Shown here in pieces: positions 9,421 through 17,637 of a DNA stretch of 48,446 nucleotides (position 1 is the stretch's first letter; each line of letters starts with the position of its first letter). A model generated the notes under the pieces. The model was not told where the DNA came from, made no database searches, and saw nothing but the letters and a program-made list of their open reading frames with translations. The translations under genes and the position numbers were made by a program. Origin of the DNA: Jaenimonas drosophilae (lineage: Eukaryota > Euglenozoa > Kinetoplastea > Trypanosomatida > Trypanosomatidae); assembly GCA_030849065.1 (NCBI GenBank), contig JASAON010001534.1, positions 1-48,446 of the forward strand. Direction: 5' to 3'.

Positions 9421-9502
9421 CGTCAGAATCAAACAGATGGTATGCATCAACAGAACACATCAGCCGTTTTGTTAGGTATGTATGCTGAGATTCATCATGC
9501 GA
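9421..9502 (-). ncRNA. Candidate C/D-box snoRNA, copy 2
   Basis: Identical to the segment at 9250-9331, with the same C, D', C' and D boxes. Confidence 0.5.
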
Positions 9503-9591
9503 GGTGTAGTTTTTAGTCGAGAGCTGCAGCGCAGCATCTGTGATGAGAAAGTGAGATCGTCAATGTTGGGGAAAGGAGCATTGCACGATGC

Positions 9592-9673
9592 CGTCAGAAT
9601 CAAACAGATGGTATGCATCAACAGAACACATCAGCCGTTTTGTTAGGTATGTATGCTGAGATTCATCATGCGA
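9592..9673 (-). ncRNA. Candidate C/D-box snoRNA, copy 3
   Basis: Identical to the segment at 9250-9331. Confidence 0.5.
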
Positions 9674-9762
9674 GGTGTAGTTTTTAGTCGAGAGCTGCAG
9701 CGCAGCATCTGTGATGAGAAAGTGAGATCGTCAATGTTGGGGAAAGGAGCATTGCACGATGC

Positions 9763-9844
9763 CGTCAGAATCAAACAGATGGTATGCATCAACAGAACAC
9801 ATCAGCCGTTTTGTTAGGTATGTATGCTGAGATTCATCATGCGA
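9763..9844 (-). ncRNA. Candidate C/D-box snoRNA, copy 4
   Basis: Identical to the segment at 9250-9331. Confidence 0.5.
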
Positions 9845-9933
9845 GGTGTAGTTTTTAGTCGAGAGCTGCAGCGCAGCATCTGTGATGAGAAAGTGAGATC
9901 GTCAATGTTGGGGAAAGGAGCATTGCACGATGC

Positions 9934-10015
9934 CGTCAGAATCAAACAGATGGTATGCATCAACAGAACACATCAGCCGTTTTGTTAGGTATGTATGCTG
10001 AGATTCATCATGCGA
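9934..10015 (-). ncRNA. Candidate C/D-box snoRNA, copy 5 (first transcribed)
   Basis: Identical to the segment at 9250-9331. This is the partial array copy: identity to the other units is lost directly after the C-box flank (plus-strand TGCGA then CTAGG instead of GGTGT). Confidence 0.5.
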
Positions 10016-10674
10016 CTAGGCAAGCTTATGCAGTGAAAGGGCGTCCGAGATGACTCCTGAAAATCAACGTTACTACGCTACTAGTGCCAATAAGAGGGAG
10101 AAGCAAGTGACTATCGGCTGATGATGCATGATAAAGTACATAGATGCAAACATAAAATCTGGCTCCACTCGTTTTGGGTGTAGGAGAGCTGCAGCAGTCT
10201 GCCTTGTGATGCTTGCTCCACCATCGCGCAGCCCGGACTAACGGCGGACGGCATAGTGCGTCGCCGCAGCATGAAGGCGCTCGATGCGGTCCATCGAAAT
10301 AAGAAAAAGTGAGAATCAATGCAGAAAAATAAACACGTTTCGCATCGACATCAAAGAAACACACAAACACATCACTTTTTTGTTGTTGCTATTCTGTCGT
10401 TACACAATCCACTGTTGCGCCATAACCTCACCCACAACTACCTTCAAAGGTATGCGGTTATTATTTCGTGGTATGTGGAGGACGCGCGAGAGGGACGGGC
10501 TCAACAATGATGTACGTGTATCACCCCACACACGTAAAAAAAGGACTGCTAGGTGGTTCAAAGGGTCCATCCGAGACAGATGCTTTTGATAGGACAAGAG
10601 GGAGGGAGAATCCACATATAACGACGAAGTACAAACATGGTGCCCACATGAAGAGATGCCTGCTTGGCAGATCT
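10016..10674. other. Intergenic region without a clear gene
   Basis: A minus-strand frame at 10026-10370 is open for 114 codons but starts at GTG and has a Cys/Ser/Phe-rich composition with no recognisable motif. The stretch probably links the candidate small ORF to the small-RNA array. Confidence 0.4.
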
Positions 10675-10995
10675 TCACTTCGGACCCTTCACGTAGAAAG
10701 CCGCTGAGAAGACATTGTCAGCCGTAGTGGTGGCACATTGTACTACAAGGTTCCAATGAAGATACACACACGCACGACGAGTCGATGCTGCGTGTGTAGG
10801 TGTCTGCGTTTGCTCCTCCTCACAGGTCCTCTTCACGTCGAGATTGGGATCATGCATGAATACTGCATGCTGATAGCAATTCGGAAGCAAATCAAAACCA
10901 TATATATCGCAAGAGGCCATGCTCACTGATGTACCGCGATGTTGGTTTCGCAGGAAGCATCTGAAGTTGAGATAGATGCTAAGTGGTACATTCAT
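10675..10995 (-). CDS. Possible small protein (106 aa)
   Basis: The ORF starts at an ATG at 10995; a second in-frame ATG (MASCDIYGFDLLP) would give about 80 residues. Composition is ordinary, with a central acidic stretch (KRTCEEEQTQTPTH) and a C-terminus NVFSAAFYVKGPK. It is preceded by one of the strongest pyrimidine tracts in the window (about 11205-11103) and an AG at 11092-11091, which argues for an mRNA here. No family is recognised and the ORF is short, so it may be chance. Confidence 0.35.
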   Translation of the reverse strand: MNVPLSIYLNFRCFLRNQHRGTSVSMASCDIYGFDLLPNCYQHAVFMHDPNLDVKRTCEEEQTQTPTHAASTRRACVYLHWNLVVQCATTTADNVFSAAFYVKGPK

Positions 10996-11090
10996 GGCAA
11001 AATTGGGATCGGCCTCTCGCCTCAGAAGCCAGAGGACGACCTCGGAGAGCGTGGTGGATGCAGAAAAAGAGAATCAAGTCCACACCACCA

Positions 11091-11205
11091 CTCGGACGTG
11101 GATGAACCAACCAGAAAAGGAGAAAGCAACGAAAATGGGGGAGGGAAAAAGATCATGAAGAGATGGGGTTGGAAAAGAAGGGAGGGGAGAGGGCTGTTGC
11201 CACGC
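11091..11205 (-). promoter_or_regulatory. Strong pyrimidine tract and AG, predicted trans-splice acceptor
   Basis: The minus strand from 11205 is about 80% C/T for 100 nt (CTCTCCCCTCCCTTCTTTTC and more), then first clear AG at 11092-11091. The downstream product would be the 106-aa ORF ending at 10675. Confidence 0.45.
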
Positions 11206-11693
11206 AAAACGGAGAAAAAGATCCATCTAGAAAAATATGTCAGTAGCGATAGTAGCGATGGTATATACTTGCCACACTCACACAACGTCAAATATATATT
11301 TACACAAAAGAACAGAAGAAGATAATGTACGTGAAGGGATTGGAGAGCATAATGGCCACGTGGGACCACAAACTAGACACGCAAGGGTCTAGCTGATCGA
11401 GTTCCCTGGCATCCATGAAAATATTGCCTCGCACTTGTGGTGTTCAGAAGTACCTCCACTGGACTGCAGCCAATCACCCCCAATCCCCACGACAGCCTCA
11501 TACCACCATATCACGCAACACCAAGGCATGGTAAATGTATAATCACAATGTATAGTGATGTGTCGCGTCACGAACCAAAAAAAAAATGGCACAAAAGCCG
11601 AAGCAACATAGAAGCCCACGGTGAAGAATGAAGAAGAAATCACAGAAAAGAACAACCACAGGGTAAGTTAGATGGAGGGGGTGTTAATCCAAC

Positions 11694-12120
11694 TCATTCT
11701 CTCTTTGCTGTTTCAGCTACGGGTACAAGGTACATGCGGGAGTATTCACATCGCATCGTACTCTGAGGGCCTCCTTGCGTTGCACTCCAATAGGGGTACT
11801 TCTGCAGGAATGCCGACGTACAGTAAAAGCATGCTTCATTCTCCGTAGCAAAGAATGGTGCTGGTATCCACACGACGTTATTGTGTATATCAATTGCGCG
11901 TGGAACTGCGGGCTGTTGTGCCTGAAATTGATCAAAACAAAGTAGATACATGACATATCGTCATTGAGGAGGAAATGAGGATGAGCAACAAAGTAAAAAG
12001 AGAAACAAGGAGTAGCAAATAGAAGAGGAAGCAACATGAAGCCGAAGATCACTTGCCCGGCTCCACTGGGCCCACCTACACAGGGATGTTGTAGCACTTC
12101 ACACCATCAATGCGCATCAT
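11694..12120 (-). CDS. Possible small gene, perhaps with a 160-nt cis-intron
   Basis: An 85-codon frame (11951-11694) has protein-like composition in its second part (RAIDIHNNVVWIPAPFF ... EACFYC ... QKYPYWSATQGGPQ), but its start is separated from that part by TTTTGATCAATTTCAG, a strong 3' splice site with AG at 11923-11922. Upstream, ATGATG at 12120 opens MMRIDGVKCYNIP. Joining after CCT at 12082 (intron 12081-11922, GT...AG, with a long internal pyrimidine tract) keeps frame and gives about 88 residues. A GTAGGT donor 2 nt downstream gives another frame. The competing view is that TTTCAG is a trans-splice acceptor and there is no gene. No homology is recognised. Confidence 0.3.
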
Positions 12121-12223
12121 TGAGACGAGAACGAACCAACAGCCGTGGAGAACGACATGAAGACTATAAAGGAAGCTTGTGTGAGGCGTCAACCTGACGC
12201 ACGCGCAACATTATAGACGCATA

Positions 12224-13642
12224 TCATTGCGGTGGTGTTTGAGAAAGAACATTGTCAGAGAACGAGCGCCACGAATAGGGGTACGGACCGAAAGGTTCCA
12301 CAACCTCACACAGCCCAACTTGATCCGTCTTGCGTTGCATATCCTCTCCGTCACATGTGGGTAAGGCTGATGCATTGGGGAAGGACCTCCGTCGAATGCG
12401 GGTGGAGAGAGGTGTGAGCAAAGGCTTTGCCGATGGAGGATTGGGACGTGGAGGTGTGCTTCGGGATGTCTGCGGGTCAATGAGGTTGCCTCTCCGCGCG
12501 GTGTTGGCGGAGGCATTCCGTGTGGCCCGCCGTGGATGAGCCAATTTGTACTTTTTGACGGTTCGTCGACGATAAACATGTGGCGGAAAGCTATTCGAAG
12601 AGGCAACACTGGGTGTGCTGCGCGCTGATGATGCAGTCCCAACCTCATCCCGTACATCTTCTGCAAGCGGTAGGAACAACCGGAGCCATGGGAGGTCTGG
12701 AGGGGTGTCGTTGATGTCGCGGGAGGCAACCAGCGCGCCGGTGCTCTGAGAGTCCCTCCTCGGTTCCAGCGTCGGGCTGGCCGAGGAATCGGCGCTGATA
12801 CGGCTCCGTGAGGCTGAAAACTGAAGATGCAGAAGAAAAGGAAACAGGTGCGGCGCATCATGCTCCTCCAACTCATCCAGGAAGGTGTCAATGCTGCCTC
12901 CACCTCCATGAGCAAGATGTAGCTGGCAGGATTGCTGAAATTCACTGCTCACGCTCGATGGAGACATGATCACCTGTGGCGGCAGTTGTTTTCCGTGGTT
13001 GAGCTGAACAGCCGCAGCCGGTGCTGCTACCCGCTCGAGGGGATGACCCACAGAGCGGTCACCAGTTCCAGCCGCCAATGGGCCGTTGACGTGTGGGTGT
13101 TCGCCAAGGCAGCCAGACGAGCAGGTACGGGGCACAGAGGTCGCAGCCTTCCTCCCACATGCGTAGACCAGCGGTGAGCATGAGCGGTTGGGTGGAGGTG
13201 GGAGGGCGCGCACGGGCGATACAACTCTCACATCCAGACCTCGCCCGCACTCCGTTGAGAAACTCCGTTGAGACACCTGCGTGGCAGGGCACTCCGATGA
13301 GCTCAACAGTCGGCGTGGCGTCGCGTCACACACTTCGCAGATGCTGACAGAATCCACGGTGACGGTGAGCCCGTCGGAAAAGCTGCAGGTCGTCATAGCC
13401 GCATCGACTACCTCCGTGAGTGGGTTGGTGGTGGGGGCTGTCGTCACGGTGGCGGGGGTACATGACCACCGACACGTGTTCCTGAAGCCTCCGCTGCCAT
13501 CCAACTGCAGTACCGACGCTACGGGTATTGGGATTGTACGCAACGTTGACGTAGAAACCGTGGAGTGGGGTACACTGAGCTCCGTCTTGCAATCATCTGA
13601 ACGCTTCACCCGTGACTCTCTTCGTCTGTTTGGCGTTGACAT
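12224..13642 (-). CDS. Unknown protein, Ser/Pro/Arg-rich (472 aa)
   Basis: The frame is open to 13822 but only from a TTG, and the region above 13642 includes the splice signal; the first ATG (MSTPNRRRESRVKRSDD) is at 13642. The N-terminal half is Ser/Thr/Val rich with scattered cysteines. A mildly hydrophobic central part has an acidic helix-like segment (DTFLDELEEHDAPHLFPFLLHLQF, about residues 255-278) and DLPWLRLFLPLAEDVRDE. A basic region (YRRRTVKKYKLAHPRRATRN) follows and the C-terminus ends in FGPYPYSWRSFSDNVLSQ. No domain is recognised. The basic region could be a nuclear localisation or nucleic-acid-binding patch (inference). Confidence 0.7.
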   Translation of the reverse strand: MSTPNRRRESRVKRSDDCKTELSVPHSTVSTSTLRTIPIPVASVLQLDGSGGFRNTCRWSCTPATVTTAPTTNPLTEVVDAAMTTCSFSDGLTVTVDSVSICEVCDATPRRLLSSSECPATQVSQRSFSTECGRGLDVRVVSPVRALPPPPNRSCSPLVYACGRKAATSVPRTCSSGCLGEHPHVNGPLAAGTGDRSVGHPLERVAAPAAAVQLNHGKQLPPQVIMSPSSVSSEFQQSCQLHLAHGGGGSIDTFLDELEEHDAPHLFPFLLHLQFSASRSRISADSSASPTLEPRRDSQSTGALVASRDINDTPPDLPWLRLFLPLAEDVRDEVGTASSARSTPSVASSNSFPPHVYRRRTVKKYKLAHPRRATRNASANTARRGNLIDPQTSRSTPPRPNPPSAKPLLTPLSTRIRRRSFPNASALPTCDGEDMQRKTDQVGLCEVVEPFGPYPYSWRSFSDNVLSQTPPQ

Positions 13643-14252
13643 ATCACTCGTACCCAATTGCACACCGTTATTTTGAAGTGGGGGGAGTACACAAAGAGAC
13701 AAGTCAAGTGCTGCGTAGTGAGATGGCGCTGATATATAAGGTTTCAACAACGTATACGTCCCACAGGAAGAGAACTGTATAGAGAGGAAGTACAGTTTCG
13801 GCCTGATGGAGTGAGGAATCAAACAGAATTATAGAAATCGACAACCTGCACTCTCATACCGTGCCTCAACAGCGTTCGTGTTTGTGTCTATTGGGAGAGC
13901 ACGAATACACACGTACACAGTGAAGCACTGATCACCACGAAGAGTTATCAACAGGGTAGTGGGGGAGAGGGAGAGGGAGAAGATTGAGAACACAAAGGCC
14001 GGTGAAGTGGTCCAGGAGTGACGCACAGATCTCCGCAAAACACGCAGACGTACCCTTGATATGAAGTGATTAACTCTGAACGATGATGGAGAAGATAGAA
14101 AAAAAAAGGAAGAATGGTGGACATCATCACATCATGTACCACACGCATTTCAGCGTTTGCAAGTTTAGTGGCGACCACGATTGAGCATGAGAATTGTCTG
14201 TGATTAGGTTCAGTTGATTGCAAACGGCAGCACCGTACGCCAGCCACCACCA
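13643..14252. other. Intergenic region between PPR-like and 472-aa genes
   Basis: Holds the splice signal above and purine-rich plus-strand blocks at 13959-13983 and 14088-14113. No convincing ORF; the 69-108-codon frames here are Ser/Cys/Phe-rich. Confidence 0.5.
13647..13708 (-). promoter_or_regulatory. Predicted trans-splice acceptor for the 472-aa gene
   Basis: CTTGTCTCTTTGTGTACTCC followed by a C run on the minus strand, then the first AG in TACGAG at 13648-13647, 4 nt before the ATG. A very short leader, so an upstream alternative is possible. Confidence 0.4.
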
Positions 14253-16097
14253 TCACCATGGTGGATGAATCCACGGTGCACCTTCTTGAACGCGCCGTTG
14301 TAGTTCGGCATCACGTTCTGCTTCAGCAGTCAAACGCCGGGAGTAGGCGAGTATGCTTGACTCCGTACCCGTTGCGGCATCGTCAAGAAGATCCGCGCTT
14401 GATGAAGCTTCTCGCATAGGTGCGTCGATCGGAGATGTGCTCTGCGGCATGGATAAGGTTCCCATTGTTGCTGCGCGACGTCGCGCATATTCCCCGTCCA
14501 AATGCCGAATACGAGCAGTGACTCGAGTCCGTAGAGAAAGGGCTTCCTCCGGCACATTACCTTCATGGAATTCCTTTTTTGCGGTATTAGGAGATACTTC
14601 ATCTCCTCCCTTACCAGATGGCAAGTGGAGCTCATCTGTGTGTGGGTCACAGAGGGCTGACAGTCCTTGGAGTGTTGGTTGGTACCAAGCTGCAGCGGGA
14701 GCATCTCCAGAAGAAGATACTGGTGGACGCTTCACTAGCCTCTGTAGCATGGGCTGCCAAATCTCTTCGTGATCATAGAGCTCGGAATCTTCATGAAGTG
14801 AAGCAGTCATGGCTCGTGTGGATCTCTTACGTGCAAAGCCAGAGCTTAGCTCTACCAGCTCTTCTTCAGAGAACTCCATTACTGACTGCCCCGCCAAAAG
14901 TGGTAGACCCTCATTAAGGCGCACCCGGGAGAGGATGTACGTTGCCGCTGCGAGTCCTTCTTCCTCTTGCTCTCCACTTCCCTCCACGTACTGTTTCAGA
15001 GCATATTGGGCAAGCGCCTTGGCGGTTTTGGGCCCACAACGCAGACCTTTCTCAGCAGCAAACGTATCAAGCACCATGCGCCATGTTCGAGCTGCTGGAA
15101 TCGTTGGTGCGTGGGAAGCAGGAGGACTCAGCGCACATCGCAACAGCTCCCATTTTCTCGCGTGCTGTAACGTCAGAGAGTAATAGACCCACATGGCATG
15201 AAGAGCTACGGCATCCGCAGTGTACTCTGTGTTCAGGGCGTGACAGAGACGTTCCTGATTCAAACACCCTCGTGCAACACTGGGTACCTGGCCGAGATGC
15301 AGTTCAATGGGGTTGACGGAAGGGTGTTGCATCAACGCAAACACGCGCGCATCAAAATTCAGCTGATGCTCCGACATATACGTGGCTACACGAATGGCCT
15401 CTTCAACTTTTCCAGCAGCCACGTGGAGATAAACCCACGAAGATAAAAGTTCTGCTCCGATGTGCTGCTCCTGCTCAATGCGCTGGAACAGTGCTGCTGC
15501 GGAAGTGAAGTAATGACGATCCAAGGTACAGTAGTACGCTGCACTACACACTAAAGTTCGAAGCAGTGGCGTGGGAAGAGCAAACTGTTCCTCCGGTGGC
15601 TTCTGAAGGCTCGCAAATGTAACGCACTTCATAAAGTCTTCGTACATGACATGGGGCAGTGGAGCGTCACGGCACCCAATCACCACGTCAAACAGAAAAA
15701 AGTGGGAGTTCTCCATGATGATGACCAGTGCATCGTAGAAGGGCCGACTTCGTGCCACCATTTCCAGACCCTCGTGAGCCGGGCTACGCCAGAAGTCATC
15801 TTGGTTGGGGAGGTACCGCTGACCCAACCTCCGACGCTGATCCTGAATCTCATAGACGTCCTGCTGCAGCATACGTCGCACGCTCTCTCCTCCAGCACGC
15901 TCCACTTCAAATTCATCAGTGATCGGAAGACCATAGGGAGGGTGTGGGAGCTGGTGTGCAAGCTTCTTAACACTGATTGGTTCAGACGAAGAAGCATCTG
16001 CATCTGCACTCTGTTGGGTAACCCAACGGCGTGAGTGGTGAGACAGTGCCACAACTCGAAAGAGTGGTCCACAGCACTGGCGGCGCAGGGGCAGCAT
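14253..16097 (-). CDS. PPR-like helical mitochondrial protein (614 aa)
   Basis: The chosen ATG at 16097 gives MLPLRRQCCGPLFRVVALSH, a basic, hydroxylated, acid-free N-terminus typical of a mitochondrial presequence. The body is helical; around residues 235-265 ELLSSWVYLHVAAGKVEEAIRVATYMSEHQLNFDARVFALM fits a pentatricopeptide/TPR-like hairpin, and further hairpins are weaker. The C-terminal 200 residues are charged and end in ERDAELQRRVQEGAPWIHPPW. Kinetoplastid mitochondria use many PPR proteins in rRNA stabilisation, ribosomes and RNA editing, so such a role is likely, but I cannot assign an orthologue. The frame also extends upstream to 16220 (ATG) and 16247 (TTG); that extension encodes a false Leu/Phe/Val-rich helix which is really the splice tract. 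Confidence 0.8.
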   Translation of the reverse strand: MLPLRRQCCGPLFRVVALSHHSRRWVTQQSADADASSSEPISVKKLAHQLPHPPYGLPITDEFEVERAGGESVRRMLQQDVYEIQDQRRRLGQRYLPNQDDFWRSPAHEGLEMVARSRPFYDALVIIMENSHFFLFDVVIGCRDAPLPHVMYEDFMKCVTFASLQKPPEEQFALPTPLLRTLVCSAAYYCTLDRHYFTSAAALFQRIEQEQHIGAELLSSWVYLHVAAGKVEEAIRVATYMSEHQLNFDARVFALMQHPSVNPIELHLGQVPSVARGCLNQERLCHALNTEYTADAVALHAMWVYYSLTLQHARKWELLRCALSPPASHAPTIPAARTWRMVLDTFAAEKGLRCGPKTAKALAQYALKQYVEGSGEQEEEGLAAATYILSRVRLNEGLPLLAGQSVMEFSEEELVELSSGFARKRSTRAMTASLHEDSELYDHEEIWQPMLQRLVKRPPVSSSGDAPAAAWYQPTLQGLSALCDPHTDELHLPSGKGGDEVSPNTAKKEFHEGNVPEEALSLRTRVTARIRHLDGEYARRRAATMGTLSMPQSTSPIDAPMREASSSADLLDDAATGTESSILAYSRRLTAEAERDAELQRRVQEGAPWIHPPW

Positions 16098-16540
16098 GAA
16101 CAGTTGTTGTTCGTGAGACACTGCTATCCAACGTAGCTGACCACTACCATGACAGAGAAGAAGGAAAAAGACACAAGAATACAGCAGCAACACACATAGA
16201 ATAGCAGCCAATACACACATGGCAGTGAGAGGGAGTAGGGTAAGCAAGGAACTAGGTCAGGGAGGAGTCAGCACATTCTTGTGGACTCTCAATCCATCCT
16301 TCAATGAAGGTGGGGATTAGAGGCTCAGCGAGTGCCAGAGAAAATAACGCGACGCAACCAAGATGGAATAGGGACTACAGCAGAGCCAGGAGATGGTACC
16401 GACGTTACCGTCGTGGAGATACTCCATAATCACCTCTGGTGCAGCGCACCTCCACCCACATCTGTCTTAGAGAGTAAGGCTCGCCCAAGGAGAGGGGTAT
16501 GCCATATATGAGTGGATAGGAGGAAGGATGACGATGGATG
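16098..16540. other. Intergenic region between ARD fusion and PPR-like genes
   Basis: Contains the splice signal above; the rest (16250-16540) is the 3'UTR side of the ARD gene with no ORF or repeat that I can see. Confidence 0.5.
16144..16179 (-). promoter_or_regulatory. Predicted trans-splice acceptor for the PPR-like gene
   Basis: TTCTTGTGTCTTTTTCCTTC and more CT on the minus strand, then GGTAG with AG at 16145-16144. This leaves a 46-nt 5'UTR and excludes the upstream in-frame ATG at 16220. Confidence 0.65.
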
Positions 16541-17548
16541 CTACCACGACGTCAACTCAACGGCACTGGGCTCGTGTGAGCGCACCTTCACGACCAATTT
16601 TTCTTGCCATGATCCGGATGTTGTATCAGATGGTGCAAGAACAACTACGGTCGGAATGGACGGAACCTTCAGCACTGGGTGCGTGCGATGTGGGTAGGCG
16701 GGGTTGCCGAGATAGCTCGATCGCTCTACTGGGGCTTCTACGTACACCACCTTCTCTTCTCCATACTTTTGACGAAGGGCCTTCACGCCGGCAGTCACCT
16801 CAGGCGCGGCTTCCTCGCAGGATGGGCACCACGACTGGCCGGTGATGACACTTCGCGAGCCCGTCACGAAGATCATGTAGACCGCAGCGGACGGAGTAGC
16901 CTTGATGACCTTCTCCATCTCTGTATCAAACTTCGTAGGATCGCGGATGCAAAAAATGGTGGAGTTGTTCGCAACACCCAAATCGGTGAGCGGGGCAGCG
17001 GTCAGTGACTTGAGGTAGGCTTCACGAGCTTCGGTCTTGTCACCGTCGGGGCGGTTGATGGCCACCCACTTCGGGTTGGCGCAGAAGATGCGAAGGGCAG
17101 TGGTGTTGCGGGTTGCTGTGGTAATGAAGCGGTGGTACATACCAGCAGGAAGGAGGATGTAGTCTCCCTTCTTGGTCAGAATACGAATCCACTTGTTGCT
17201 GTTCGGATCGCGGACATCAAAGTAACCCTCCCCGTCAAGGATGCATCGGACCTCATCATCCTCGTGGAGGTGCTCCGCAAAGTGCGTCTTGGCGAGGGCC
17301 TCAAACTTCTCCTCACCGCCAAGATTCTCCACGTTGATGCGACAGATGTCATACTTCAGCTCACCTGCCGGACTCTGAATGAGGGGTTGAATGAATTCTT
17401 CCGTTTCCTGCACAGAGGAGGGGGGAAATCTTACGTACTTAAGACCCATCAGTGCAAGTGCCTCATATGTACATGGCGGGCTGTTGGGGTCCTTGTTCTC
17501 CGCTCGTGGGTCCTCCAACTTCTCAGGAAGATACCAAACTGCAGACAT
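16541..17548 (-). CDS. Acireductone dioxygenase fused to a thioredoxin-like (TXNDC17/TRP14-type) domain
   Basis: Residues 1-185 are an acireductone dioxygenase, the cupin enzyme that oxidises acireductone to the keto-acid precursor of methionine in the methionine salvage cycle. The metal ligands are all present: His93 and His95 with Glu99 in EHLHEDDEVR, and His139 in AGMYHRF; the flanking ILDGEGYFDVRD is near-canonical. Residues ~205-335 form a second domain, YMIFVTGSRSVITGQSWCPSCEEAAPEV, whose WCPSC pair (Cys241, Cys244) and VPSIPT cis-proline loop match the TXNDC17/TRP14 thioredoxin branch (SWCPDC in animals). The combination in one chain is unusual. The frame also reaches an ATG at 17680, but that part translates the CT-rich splice tract, so the start is the ATG at 17548 (MSAVWYLPEKL). 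Confidence 0.93.
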   Translation of the reverse strand: MSAVWYLPEKLEDPRAENKDPNSPPCTYEALALMGLKYVRFPPSSVQETEEFIQPLIQSPAGELKYDICRINVENLGGEEKFEALAKTHFAEHLHEDDEVRCILDGEGYFDVRDPNSNKWIRILTKKGDYILLPAGMYHRFITTATRNTTALRIFCANPKWVAINRPDGDKTEAREAYLKSLTAAPLTDLGVANNSTIFCIRDPTKFDTEMEKVIKATPSAAVYMIFVTGSRSVITGQSWCPSCEEAAPEVTAGVKALRQKYGEEKVVYVEAPVERSSYLGNPAYPHRTHPVLKVPSIPTVVVLAPSDTTSGSWQEKLVVKVRSHEPSAVELTSW

Positions 17549-17588
17549 GATGATGGTGCTCTGAAGTGGGATAAGCGTGTGTGCGGAC

Positions 17589-17637
17589 CTTTGACGTGTA
17601 GCAAAGCCAATGAATAGAGAGAGAAAGAGAGAGAGAT
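17589..17637 (-). promoter_or_regulatory. Predicted trans-splice acceptor for the ARD fusion gene
   Basis: The minus strand has CATCTCTCTCTTTCTCTCTC, then TATTCATTGGCTTTGCTACACGTCAAAG in two pieces, AG at 17590-17589; the leader would be 40 nt. Confidence 0.65.

Larger units (their letters stand above)
9250..10015 (-). repeat. 171-bp tandem array, 4.5 identical copies
   Basis: Copies start at 9250, 9421, 9592, 9763 and 9934 on the plus strand; spacing is exactly 171 bp and I see no differences between copies. The last copy is partial, ending at 10015 after 82 bp. The array starts and stops at the same two points that bound the C/D-box-like segment, so that 82-bp segment occurs five times and the remaining 89-bp segment four times. 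Trypanosomatid snoRNA genes are commonly arranged as such short tandem clusters; a satellite-like repeat is the alternative. Confidence 0.97.

Noticed and set aside
9250..10015. Centromeric alpha-satellite-like repeat, because the unit is 171 bp
   Set aside because: The length match to primate alpha satellite is coincidental; the array is very short and the sequence shows no resemblance that I recognise.
9250..10015. Spliced-leader RNA or 5S rRNA tandem array
   Set aside because: No spliced-leader exon-like sequence with a following GT donor, and no 5S internal control region, is visible in the unit.
9250..10015. CRISPR array
   Set aside because: Repeats are 171 bp with no unique spacers; the whole unit repeats. 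The context is eukaryotic.
10180..10280. GC-rich patch inspected as a possible tRNA gene
   Set aside because: No TPsiC (GGTTCRANNC) block and no cloverleaf could be drawn. No tRNA was found elsewhere in the window.
12211..12945. 244-codon minus-strand ORF overlapping the 472-aa gene
   Set aside because: Alternative frame with Pro/His/Arg-rich composition; the overlapping longer frame has its own ATG just after a splice signal.
16098..16247. Apparent N-terminal transmembrane helix of the PPR-like protein
   Set aside because: It is encoded by the CT-rich splice tract upstream of the predicted acceptor AG at 16145-16144, so it should not be in the mature mRNA.
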